Below, one piece after another: positions 1-8,700 of a stretch of 59,110 nucleotides of DNA. How positions within the stretch are numbered: the stretch's first letter is position 1; every line of letters begins with the position of its first letter. The stretch comes from Gracilaria domingensis (taxonomy: Eukaryota > Rhodophyta > Florideophyceae > Gracilariales > Gracilariaceae). Position numbers and translations under genes: made by a program. The notes beneath the pieces were generated by a model that ran no database searches, was not told the DNA's origin, and saw only the letters and a list, made by a program, of their open reading frames with translations. Where the stretch lies: the NCBI GenBank assembly GCA_022539475.1, contig VCMS01000330.1:1-59110 (forward strand), read 5' to 3'.

Positions 1-144
1 GCTGAAGCGAATGGATTCCACCGATGTTTGGAGAGGAGAGACATCTATGCGAGCATGAGTGCTCCGCCTCGTGGCGTTCCATGCATTATGTCAGACTTTG
101 CTTGGTTCTCGCGGGTGCTTGGCGAACAGCGATGGAGGCCCTGA
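1..144 (+). CDS. partial ORF, 3' end of an unrecognised protein
   Basis: The frame is open from the first base of the window to a TGA at 142-144, giving 47 residues. The composition is protein-like, with several Trp, Phe and Arg residues near the end, but no family is recognised. It may be the end of an earlier member of the plus-strand transposon gene row that follows. An ATG at 132 overlaps its end, but that frame stops after 14 codons. Confidence 0.25.
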   Translation, partial: AEANGFHRCLERRDIYASMSAPPRGVPCIMSDFAWFSRVLGEQRWRP

Positions 145-394
145 CCGGCCACGGGACGTGGGGTTTAGAGGGTTAATAGAGTTCTGCGCCGAGAACTATA
201 AGGATATTCCAGGAGGCAAGGGAAGATGGTTATGAGGAGCCACTAACTCCAAGAACCTGCAGAACTTGACACTGCAACAGCTGCGAAAGAGTGTTGTGAA
301 TAACAAACCTGTGGAACAGCGATATCTTGTAACGAGCTTCTTGACAAGAAGGACGGGATGAGGACCAGAGACTGCGCGATTTTTCCTTCTCTCT
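145..394. other. non-coding or unassigned stretch
   Basis: No convincing ORF, RNA or repeat was seen. It may hold an intron or a leader of the downstream transposon transcript, but no clear splice pair was found. Confidence 0.3.
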
Positions 395-901
395 ATGGAT
401 ATGGGTATATACCTACCGGTGCGATGCCTGGTTGGTTATTTCATGACCAGGAGAAAGCAGGTTCTGAAGACGACAGTGTTCATCCCACCAACAGCTGTGA
501 ACCCATTTGAGGTCGTTATATACTTATCATACCTCGGCCACATAATGGGAGAGAACGACAACATCCGAATGATGAAGAAGAAACAACCGAAAAAGAAACG
601 AAAAGTGAACCATGCACCATCTGTGTACATACCCACTTTTACGTCGTTCTCCAAAGACAACTGTGATCGACTGGGATTCGCTATCAGTGAGGTCGTATGG
701 GCATGGAGTTGTTTTGCGGCTCATCTTGGATACACGAACGTTCAGCACATGGTGAAACCATACATTTACATGAATATGCAGACGTTGAAGTATACAGCGC
801 TAGAGACACGGGAGTCTGGTTATGCCCCCCGAGCCAGAGTACTCGATTCAACACAAAGGATGTGCCACAGAGCAGTACTAGTGGATCGGTGGAGACCTTG
901 A
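395..901 (+). CDS. possible 168-aa protein with a PKKKRKV nuclear-localisation-like motif
   Basis: This ORF starts with ATG and stops at TGA 899-901. Codons around 575-610 encode a lysine-rich stretch containing PKKKRKV, identical to the classical monopartite nuclear localisation signal of SV40 T antigen, which would suit a nuclear transposon protein. The rest is unrecognised. It overlaps the next ORF (start 697) by about 205 nt in another frame and lacks the tight stop/start junction seen further downstream. It could be a shadow, or an exon spliced into the following frame. Confidence 0.3.
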   Translation: MDMGIYLPVRCLVGYFMTRRKQVLKTTVFIPPTAVNPFEVVIYLSYLGHIMGENDNIRMMKKKQPKKKRKVNHAPSVYIPTFTSFSKDNCDRLGFAISEVVWAWSCFAAHLGYTNVQHMVKPYIYMNMQTLKYTALETRESGYAPRARVLDSTQRMCHRAVLVDRWRP

Positions 902-1428
902 GTGATGAATGCGATACAAACCTGCGAATACTGGCTAAGGAGTTTTTGACAGACCTCGAAACCATATGCACCCACGATAGCCTCTATAGCTTACGGGTTG
1001 ATCAGATGAGGAACTGGATAGAGTTTTCGGAGATACGGATGGATACCGTATCCAGCTCTGACTCCGGTGAGTTGCCTGCTCGATTTCAGAAGTTTTCGGA
1101 GTTGCTATGGAAACCGATACAGGATATGCGTCATGCGGCAGGGTTCCATGTCGGCATTCACGGGAAACCTGATATTGAACTGACGAAAACCCCTAAAACT
1201 TCCGGTAATGCCGAACCTTCTTCGACCAAGTCTGCCCCACCCCCACCTCGTCGAGAGTATATGAACCTCGTGAGCTCCGATAGCGACGAGTTCGAGAAGC
1301 CGGTGAATCTTGCGGAGCATGAATCTCGGGTTGCCGGTTACAACATCCAAAAGACTGGTATTGAGCCGCCCATGAAGGGGATATCCAGTCTCCTTCGAAT
1401 GAATATGGAAAGGTGTGGAAGGGGATGA
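697..1428 (+). CDS. transposon-encoded protein of unknown function, 243 aa
   Basis: No family is recognised. The middle is acidic and serine-rich, followed by a Pro-rich patch (around 1234-1255) and an SSDSDEFE acidic cluster, which suggests a disordered, possibly phosphorylated, tail. The first ATG is at 697; internal ATGs at 703 and 1006 are alternative starts. Its TGA (1426-1428) overlaps the ATG of the DNA methyltransferase (1425-1427) as ATGA, so the two were probably read from one transcript. Confidence 0.5.
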   Translation: MGMELFCGSSWIHERSAHGETIHLHEYADVEVYSARDTGVWLCPPSQSTRFNTKDVPQSSTSGSVETLSDECDTNLRILAKEFLTDLETICTHDSLYSLRVDQMRNWIEFSEIRMDTVSSSDSGELPARFQKFSELLWKPIQDMRHAAGFHVGIHGKPDIELTKTPKTSGNAEPSSTKSAPPPPRREYMNLVSSDSDEFEKPVNLAEHESRVAGYNIQKTGIEPPMKGISSLLRMNMERCGRG

Positions 1429-2537
1429 GAAAGTCACACTTTGTAGCGTACAACTGTGACATGAAGGACCTGAGGCACACACACGAAACGTTTGTGAATC
1501 AGAGTGAGATTTTATGGGGTGAGGCACAGCTTGTCCTAACAGACCCTCCCTTTAACACTCGAAGGAAGAGGAACAAACGGAATAGTGGTCACGATGTCTT
1601 CAGTGAGGAAGACATGATCCGTACGGCTGACTTAATAAGTTCCGCGCTTCGGTCAGGTGGGCACTTCATTATATTCTGTGCCATGGCACAGTTTCATGTG
1701 TGGCACAGGATACTTTCGGAAACGGCGAGTACGAAAGATGAAGCTGGAAGCGAAGGTAAACCAGAACTCATGCCTTCGTTTAAAGTGGATGCGAATCCAC
1801 TGGTGTTCATCCGGGATCGCAGTAATGTGGGAGGGAATCCACGGAAGTTTGGGATACAGCCCGTAACGGAGTACGCCGTTCATGGGGTGAAGCGTGGATT
1901 GCGACCATCGGAGGAAGCCAGTCTTACTCCATTTGAGGAGAACAATTTCATTCCTTCCACTTTCCCGGCTAACAGGAATGTAATTGACCGGGTGCCCAAA
2001 CCGAGGGCGGGGGAGTGGTTGACATGGAAGGTACATGAGCCAGGTAGCTCAGTACCAGGTGGGCAGTACATAAGACCGGAGCAGAAGTCGAGGGAGTTGA
2101 TGAAGGAGTTGATATGTCGGTTCACAAGACCGGGTGATCTTGTCATGGACATGTTCGCGGGAACGTTTTCTACGGGTATGGCCTGCCTATCGCTGACAAA
2201 GCATAGGAAGTTCTTGGGGTGCGAGAAGCATAGGCCATGTTTCAGCCATGCGAAGCACCATCTAACGACTCTTATGGCCGAAGTTATTCGCGGGGGGAAG
2301 AATGACATCCTGGTTGAACAGGAGGTGGTGGATGCGGCTTCAACGACCTATGAACGGGTTCCACATCGGGACCGAGGTCGGCTTGAATGGGAGGCTCCAT
2401 TTGGTTACCCCCAGTACCAAGTGATGCCTGGACATATTACGCAGTTCCTAGGAAGATACTGGAAGGACTGGACTTTGTCGAGAAGTGTGGACAGCGTACT
2501 GTTGATCTTTGGGAGGGGAAGTACCGAGGAGCTCTGA
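1425..2537 (+). CDS. beta-class DNA methyltransferase (N6-adenine or N4-cytosine type)
   Basis: The 370-aa protein has the two hallmark motifs of SAM-dependent amino-methyltransferases in the order IV then I. DPPF, the catalytic (D/N/S)PP(Y/F) motif, lies near residue 41. DMFAGTFSTG, the FxGxG SAM-binding motif, lies near residue 240. A long target-recognition-like stretch separates them. This order defines the beta class, known from bacterial and phage enzymes such as HinfI and CcrM. DPPF favours N6-adenine, but N4-cytosine cannot be excluded. The ATG at 1425 was chosen because it forms an ATGA junction with the upstream stop. The gene sits in a eukaryotic transposon row and is followed 5 nt after its stop by a SET-domain ORF. 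Both motifs look intact. Confidence 0.85.
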   Translation: MRKSHFVAYNCDMKDLRHTHETFVNQSEILWGEAQLVLTDPPFNTRRKRNKRNSGHDVFSEEDMIRTADLISSALRSGGHFIIFCAMAQFHVWHRILSETASTKDEAGSEGKPELMPSFKVDANPLVFIRDRSNVGGNPRKFGIQPVTEYAVHGVKRGLRPSEEASLTPFEENNFIPSTFPANRNVIDRVPKPRAGEWLTWKVHEPGSSVPGGQYIRPEQKSRELMKELICRFTRPGDLVMDMFAGTFSTGMACLSLTKHRKFLGCEKHRPCFSHAKHHLTTLMAEVIRGGKNDILVEQEVVDAASTTYERVPHRDRGRLEWEAPFGYPQYQVMPGHITQFLGRYWKDWTLSRSVDSVLLIFGRGSTEEL

Positions 2538-2542
2538 ATCTT

Positions 2543-3148
2543 ATGGATATGCATATGCTGTTGACTGTTGAAGCCAATCGCTATCGCTTACATATAGCAT
2601 CTTCTAAGATTCGACATCCCCGTGCTGGTATGGGGGTGTTCACGGAACATAAGATATTGGCTGGGGAAACTATCTGTCATTTCTATGGAACTTTGGTATA
2701 CACGGATCTGACGAACCGGAAGGAAAGACACTTGACGTATGGAAGTGGCTGTCTCGGAGCAACTCCAGTGCGGTACAAGTTGTTTTCTATGATGGTCACT
2801 GTGAGTGGTACGGAGTTTCTGCACCTGAGGAACAGACCAGGACAGGCTCAGGATAGAAAGGAGAGCGAAGTCTACATTGTCCCGGCGCCTTTTTGTATCG
2901 GGGGCTACATTAACGACGCCGGATATCATGCCGGGGATCCCGATTTATCGGAGCCCCGGTCAAACAGGACTCGAAGTGCCAATGTGCAGGTGGTGGAAGC
3001 GAAGTCCGTGATACAGTTCAAGTCAGACCTTTCTAACTATGCTCTACTTCGTTGTAGAGCAGTAAGAGATATTGAGAGGGGCGAAGAGTTGTATTTCGAC
3101 TACGGAGAGCAGTACGCCTGGGACTGGGCTCTGACATTGGAGCAATAG
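2543..3148 (+). CDS. SET-domain protein (putative lysine methyltransferase)
   Basis: A compact SET domain fills most of the ORF. GMGVF near residue 30 is the N-terminal GxG/SAM motif. GGYINDAGYHAGDP occupies the place of the NHS/C motif, with N and H kept. RDIERGEELYFDYGEQY matches the C-terminal ELxxDY motif. SET enzymes use SAM to methylate lysines, often in histones. No pre-SET or post-SET cysteine cluster is visible. The ATG at 2543 begins 5 nt after the methyltransferase stop; an alternative ATG at 2387 would add 52 residues overlapping the methyltransferase C-terminus by 151 nt. A methyltransferase-SET fusion broken by a one-base frameshift near 2460 is also possible. The stop TAG is followed at once by ATG (TAGATG). 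Confidence 0.8.
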   Translation: MDMHMLLTVEANRYRLHIASSKIRHPRAGMGVFTEHKILAGETICHFYGTLVYTDLTNRKERHLTYGSGCLGATPVRYKLFSMMVTVSGTEFLHLRNRPGQAQDRKESEVYIVPAPFCIGGYINDAGYHAGDPDLSEPRSNRTRSANVQVVEAKSVIQFKSDLSNYALLRCRAVRDIERGEELYFDYGEQYAWDWALTLEQ

Positions 3149-3729
3149 ATGAGTTCAGTAGCGAATAGAAAGTAAATATGCTTGTGAGTGTTGCAGCTGC
3201 CTGCAATACGCGTTGTTGTACATGTACACTGGAGCTCTTCATCTGTAACGGCGATATTTGCGACCCATTGGGCACCTCAAATTCCTAAAAAGCAGGAACT
3301 GCGGAGTCTCCCGGAATATCTGAACCATCAACCCCCCCCCCCCACCCCCTCCCCCCCTCCCCAACAATTTCGTTTCATTACCCTGTTTATCTCCACAGCA
3401 TGGGTATAACGCCGAGAAAGCGAAATAGTACGCAGCGGAACAAGAGTGGACAGAAGAAGAGAAGAGCATCGGATGATACGAATCAGGCTACAAGCAGCGC
3501 ACTTCCTAAACGGAAGTCGTCCTCGACGAAGGAGAGAGTCAGTGGGCGTCCTTCTACAGGACTCTCTCGCCCATCTCGCAGCGGAGCGTCTTCCGGGATT
3601 GCGTCAAGAATTCGTGGATCAGCGAACGATGTCGTGCCGTCAACTGCCGATAATGCAAATCGTGCATCTGTCTCTGCTCCTCAAGAAGATGAGGTAACTC
3701 GGCCCAGCGGGTCAGGACAGGAGGCATGA
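3149..3729 (+). CDS. basic Ser/Arg-rich protein, two exons (3149-3171, 3399-3729)
   Basis: The ATG at 3149 directly abuts the SET stop codon. A 23-nt exon followed by a GT-AG intron (3172-3398) joins in frame to the ORF that continues at 3400, giving 117 aa (354 nt with the stop). The protein is very basic (RKR, QKKRR, PKRK), Ser-rich and low in complexity, and could be a nucleic-acid or chromatin binder. It ends with an RPSGSGQ motif that recurs in the next protein, so the two may be related or derived from one repeat array. Its TGA overlaps the next ATG as ATGA (3726-3729). Without splicing, translation would start at ATG 3400. Confidence 0.5.
3172..3398 (+). other. predicted spliceosomal intron with C-rich tract
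   Basis: The donor is GTAAAT at 3172. A long C/T tract (about 3330-3362, including a run of Cs) precedes CTCCACAG at 3391-3398. Removing the intron joins the ATG at 3149 in frame to the ORF at 3400. Confidence 0.5.
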
Positions 3730-4592
3730 CAACTGGAACCGAAGAGGTTCGTATGACACCAAAACCTTCATGTCCCCGGCCGATATCGAAGACCGGAGCT
3801 ACTGGGGCGCGGGTTACGCCGCCCAGTGGATCTGGACAACAAGGGACAATGACGAGAAGTCGTGAGAGCCCTAGTATATTAAGATCGTCACGTCCATCCC
3901 TCTCTTCTAGAACTGGGGCCGCTATGAATCGTATCATGCCTCGCAATGGGTCCGGACAAGGGAGAAACACAATAAGAAATCGAGAGACAACTGATAGACG
4001 AGTTACTTTTCGACCTTCCCCTCTTTCTAGAGCGGGGGCCGTTGCAGCTCGTACGAGGCCCAATTCATCTGATATACCATGCCATGGAGGAGGACATACA
4101 CTGGAGTTGGAGCTCGGAGCCGTGCCAAGGGTGGACACAGAACGCCTGCAGCCTCTCGTGGCTAAGGCTATGGCACATGAGGATAGTTCCGATAACGAAA
4201 TAACACCGAATCCTGCGGCATTACCGGGGCCTGTCGCCGAAGAAGCTAGGGAAATAACGGAAGATATCCAAACTGGTGTGAATTCAAGCTCTATGAACAG
4301 ACCTGATCTTTTAAATGAACTGAATTGCTTGAAAGAAAAGGTTAAGACGCTACAAGAGGACTTGATGGTTCGGGGAATTCTAGTGAAGGTCGCCCAAGAG
4401 CAGAGTACGGCTTTGAAAAAGAGGCTTGAAGAGAAGGATCTAGTCATTGAAGGGCTAAGAGGGGCACTGAAACAGGTGGAGATAGGAGTACACGTGCTGG
4501 TGAACCTGGGCAGACAGGTCGAAAGAAGCATAAAATTGAGGTGTGCGACGAGTTCCGAGGGGTTGCTCGAGCAGTGTATCACAACATGCTAA
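3726..4592 (+). CDS. repeat and coiled-coil protein of the transposon, 288 aa
   Basis: The N-terminal half carries at least two degenerate tandem repeats of about 40 residues with the pattern RPS-SRTGA-R-P-GSGQ-RNRE, rich in Arg, Ser and Gly. The C-terminal half (about residues 190-260) has heptad-like leucines (LLNELNCLKEKVKTLQEDL), so a coiled coil for oligomerisation is likely. No catalytic family is recognised. The ATG was chosen for its ATGA overlap with the previous stop. The next ATG (4586) lies 4 nt before this ORF's TAA, as ATGCTAA. Confidence 0.55.
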   Translation: MTTGTEEVRMTPKPSCPRPISKTGATGARVTPPSGSGQQGTMTRSRESPSILRSSRPSLSSRTGAAMNRIMPRNGSGQGRNTIRNRETTDRRVTFRPSPLSRAGAVAARTRPNSSDIPCHGGGHTLELELGAVPRVDTERLQPLVAKAMAHEDSSDNEITPNPAALPGPVAEEAREITEDIQTGVNSSSMNRPDLLNELNCLKEKVKTLQEDLMVRGILVKVAQEQSTALKKRLEEKDLVIEGLRGALKQVEIGVHVLVNLGRQVERSIKLRCATSSEGLLEQCITTC

Positions 4593-5794
4593 CGTGGGCA
4601 AGGAGAGAAACAAGTGAGCTATGGCTCGAAGGTGAGTCGCTCACCCGAAATTGGGGTAACCGTGCCGAGAAGGTGGAAGACGCAACTGAGAGTGGGGAAG
4701 GGCTTATTGAGCCGGAGGAAGGTGGTTCATACATGGTTCCTAAAAACCCCGTGGAGCTCTTGGGCAGTTTTGGCATGTTCACACCGTCGGTAGAGGGGGG
4801 GCCAGATGCTTTGCTGAAGAAAATGGTTGAAAGCGAGTTGAAGGAGTTGAGCTGGGAAGGTATTAGAAAAGCATCTCTTACCGACAGGTGTATACTGGAA
4901 CTTTGTGCAGATATGTGCCTTAGGCAGAGAATGCGGCAGACCATGAGTGACGTCGTGGGCGTTCGTAAGAGAAATACGAGGGATAAACTATTTCTGCTCC
5001 TGGGGTACGATCTGATTTGGAGAAGAACAAAGCTGGTAGAAGAGAATGCTGACGAACTCACAATGCAGTTGAAGGAAGCGCAGGAGAACATACTGCGTCT
5101 TGACGAAAATGGTGTACCGAACACTTCATGGTGGAGAAAAGCCCCATTTGTTCGTCTAAAGTACTCCAATGCGGACAATGTCGAGGATATGCCGACGGAA
5201 GATCAAGACTTGTTCTTCCGAAACCGTGTCGGGGTACAAGTGCTGAAGGAGTTTATTGGGTATGATGTGGAAGACAAGGATACGGGCACCTTTTTAGATG
5301 GCACAATACTGTTGCTCGCACGTTTGGACGCTTGGGTGTTGACGGTTGTGAGCCTTCTAAGTACGGATGTGTCAAGGGGTGGCCAGAGACAGAAACTGTT
5401 TACAAAGAAGTTTGCTGAACTGCTACCTCTTTGTTTAAAGAATGTTCTGGGGGATGTTAGGCAACATGTCTTGAGGACCAATTCCAGCGAGTTTCATAAT
5501 TTTGGAACGACAACGGAAGATTGGACTAAGGTTCTTGGTAATGACATGAGAGAGGCTACATTTGGATATCGAATGCCGTCGAACGGAAGACTTTACCTCA
5601 CTGTGAAAGAACAATTTTTTATTGACAGTGTGAGCCGAAGATTGGGGTCTATTAGCGATTGCTTCGTTGGTGAATGCGAGGAAGGGGATATGGAGTTCAA
5701 GGAAATGGACATGAACGATTTCGGAAGTAACACAGGATCACAAGAAAAGGCACCACAAGGTGAACATGTAGAGGATGGAGCCCTTAATGTTTAA
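4586..5794 (+). CDS. transposon-encoded protein of unknown function, 402 aa
   Basis: This is a long, globular-looking ORF with regular hydrophobic spacing and no recognised motif. It has a helical stretch near residues 135-185 (KLVEENADELTMQLKEAQEN) and an acidic C-terminus. It is the last plus-strand gene of the row; its start is coupled to the upstream stop. Its TAA (5792-5794) overlaps the transposase stop on the other strand (5791-5793) in the sequence TTAA. The size and position suggest a conserved accessory protein such as a second transposition factor; that is inference only. Confidence 0.55.
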   Translation: MLTWARRETSELWLEGESLTRNWGNRAEKVEDATESGEGLIEPEEGGSYMVPKNPVELLGSFGMFTPSVEGGPDALLKKMVESELKELSWEGIRKASLTDRCILELCADMCLRQRMRQTMSDVVGVRKRNTRDKLFLLLGYDLIWRRTKLVEENADELTMQLKEAQENILRLDENGVPNTSWWRKAPFVRLKYSNADNVEDMPTEDQDLFFRNRVGVQVLKEFIGYDVEDKDTGTFLDGTILLLARLDAWVLTVVSLLSTDVSRGGQRQKLFTKKFAELLPLCLKNVLGDVRQHVLRTNSSEFHNFGTTTEDWTKVLGNDMREATFGYRMPSNGRLYLTVKEQFFIDSVSRRLGSISDCFVGECEEGDMEFKEMDMNDFGSNTGSQEKAPQGEHVEDGALNV

Positions 5795-8700
5795 GGCTGT
5801 ACAAGATCAACGTGCTCAGTTGGTCCTTCATCTGAATCATGATAGAATCGATTGATGTAGAATCGGTGTTGAAACCATTGAAGTGGAGGACAAAAAGGTG
5901 GAGCAGGGTAGTTTGATCGAACAACATGGACAGTTCCCTGTAGTGCAGAAGCCGGAACCATCCCGTACCAAGGAGTTAACTCTACGATAGTCTCCGCTTT
6001 GGAATGACGAGGGAACGGAAGAGTGTGGTTCTTTTCATCGTTTGTAGCCCACCGTAAAGATATGCATTTCAATATGTGGTCGATGTTTGTTGCGGGGGGT
6101 AAAACCTCGAAATACCGGACGAATGCCACCTCTGGTGCGGTAAGTGCAGAATCAAGGAGAGATATTCGAATCAGAGCGACTACCTGGGCAACCCAAGTCT
6201 CTGAATCTTCTCCGCTTACCAATACAGTGGAAAACTTTGGCTTTCTACTGGGACCAAATGCTGGAGAAGCGAAGACACGTTGGATGATGGGGTATTTGGG
6301 TCGTCCCAGCTTAAGTGCCTTAGAAGACGAATCGAAGTGTTCAAGAGTCGGAACGAAACCGCCTTTCACGAGGGCCGAATTCACCAGAGTTATCCTTGTC
6401 TTTTCTGGGAAGTATGTAATAGAGTGCTCATCCAGTGTTTCTTTCACGAGACTGAGGAAAGGAGGAAGGGCCTGTTCACCAATTTGATCAAGAATCGACC
6501 TTGTGTCCGTACTTGAGAACATTTCTCTAACGGCAGTCCATGTTTTTGAACTGGACATACTTGAAACACAATGTTGAAGAGCTCGTAAAGTGAAAGAACG
6601 CCCTCTCATTGCAAACCGAGGAAGCTGTGTGGAAGTTCCTGGTAAACCTGGATTACGCTGGTAAGGAGTATTGCCATTCCATTGCTTTCTAACATGTCCG
6701 TGCTCAATGGAGCGAATAGTCTCCTCCACAGCCGTTGCTGTTCTTCTGGACGTCTTTTTGTAGTGTCTTTTAAATAGCAGGTGTGCATGTTCGTATATGC
6801 CTGCGTCGTAGTACTTGATACTTCCCAGACGGCGAATATCGTCCACGAGATGATCGAGAAGATGAAACTTCAGAGTTCCCAGTCTGGAGGGATGAAAATC
6901 TGCCAGAGTCTTTGTTGCGGAACGCTTGAAGGCTTCAATCTCCGAACTAAGACACAGGAGAGAGCTTTCAGTCCAATACGGGTCACGATTGTATCTGAAT
7001 AAGGTCGAAAGCAAGTCCGAGTACTGAGAGAAAACGGTTGTGATTGGGGCAACGTCCTGTTCTCCACAGCATATGTCAAAGAATGCTCCTATGAAGGGAA
7101 AGACCATGTCAAGTGCTTTGTAGTTTTTGGCCTCCAGCATTCCACGGAGACCGTCTTTCGTGAAGATACCATTCAAAGATTTGCCTTTCTCCTGCGTGGA
7201 GAAATCGATATGTAAACCTTTGGCAGGAGAATCGCGTTCTATGGCAGCTAGAATTGCGTTTGCATGGTTGAGGAGTTGGGTGCGTATCGTTCGAAATGAA
7301 CGCGATGCAGATGTTCCTATTGTGGTGCACAGGGTGTCTGACTGCAGTCTCTCGATTGTGGCCGTTTTTATCAACTTTGAGATGCCGAGATGCAAGTTGT
7401 GTAATGGTTCGAATGAGAACAGACTGTATGGAGACAATCCCGGGATCATTCCAAGGCTTACGGAAGTTTCGAGGAACGAAGGAATGAGAGATATGGAATT
7501 TGAACGCATCAGAGTATCCGCTTGAGATCTCCTCTCCCTCGCACGACGTGGACGTCTTTCCGCCTCGTCTTTTTGTGCATGTTGCAAGATAGCTGTGTAT
7601 GTCTTTCGGATGCTTTTCGTGTGCTTTTGAGAACGTCCGTTGAATGAGGTGGGAATAGGACTGCATAAAGATGAGCGAGGGGCTTTGCACCTATGACACG
7701 GGCTTTCCGTTTTGGTCCCATGAAGAATAGACAGAATGTCCTTAGCCTCAGGAATATCCGCACAATAACTTGCAAGCAGAGGATGGCACACTCGACTTAG
7801 TTTGTCTTCGCCGATGAACTGAAAACCTTTCTGCGTGAGATTTAGAATGGGCTCCAGGACTTGACGAAGAGATTCTTGAAGGATTTGCATCCTGGACTCG
7901 CGTAGAGACTTGCTAGAAACGAATGGCATTGCGTCTGCTTCAGATGCGGAAACCTCGATCAGTGTGGTAGGGAAGTATGCCACTACTGTGAGGTCATCAC
8001 GGATACACTTACGGCGAAGCTCGTCGGAGAAGTTGAGAAATATGAGGTGAAGAGGATAGGCGGTAACCGATGTTTGCTTTAGAGTTGTTGAAGACTTATC
8101 GGTGTATACCTGCAGAAGACCTACGAAAGATTCACTGTAACTTATTTCTTGGGAGTACCACACTATTCTACTATCCAAAGAGCCCATGACCATTTCCTTA
8201 AGTTTTGAGGTGGCGTCTCTTGCGAGAGAGCCGGACATGGGGTGAGATATTTTCGTGGAGTGGGTCTGAGGTATAGGGTGGAAGAATGTGTTTTCGTTGT
8301 TAGCCAACTGGAGCTGTTTCACAAGTGTCTGAACGGGGTCTCTCGTGTAGAGGGTGGCGCTGAACTTACATCCTTCTGGCGAGACAGTTCTGCGATTGAA
8401 ACCGTCCTTTGAGGCGTATCGTTCGAAAATGGCGTTCTTCAGTTCTGTACAGCGCTTGGAACTGGTTATGGTCTCGTTGAATCGCTTTTGCGAGAATCGC
8501 GGGTCCCGAAGTAGCCCAATTAGCTCGTCCGCCTCACGATGACCAAGGTTGGAAGCTACTGAAGCCAGACAAACCGTGAGATAATCCATATGCAAATCAC
8601 CGAGGGCCTCCTCAGAAGGCACTGGGCGGGAAGTGCTTCCGTGTTCTCGCTCTAATGACGCGGGACCCGGGGAAGGAGAAACACAATGCGAAGTGTCCGG

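Noticed and set aside
3330..3362. C-rich tract as a possible G-quadruplex or promoter
   Set aside because: Its position directly before a CCACAG acceptor fits an intron polypyrimidine tract better.
3554..4582. Minus-strand ORF of 342 codons
   Set aside because: It is a shadow of the Ser/Arg-rich repeat ORFs on the plus strand; its composition is Ser/Leu/Val-rich without domains.
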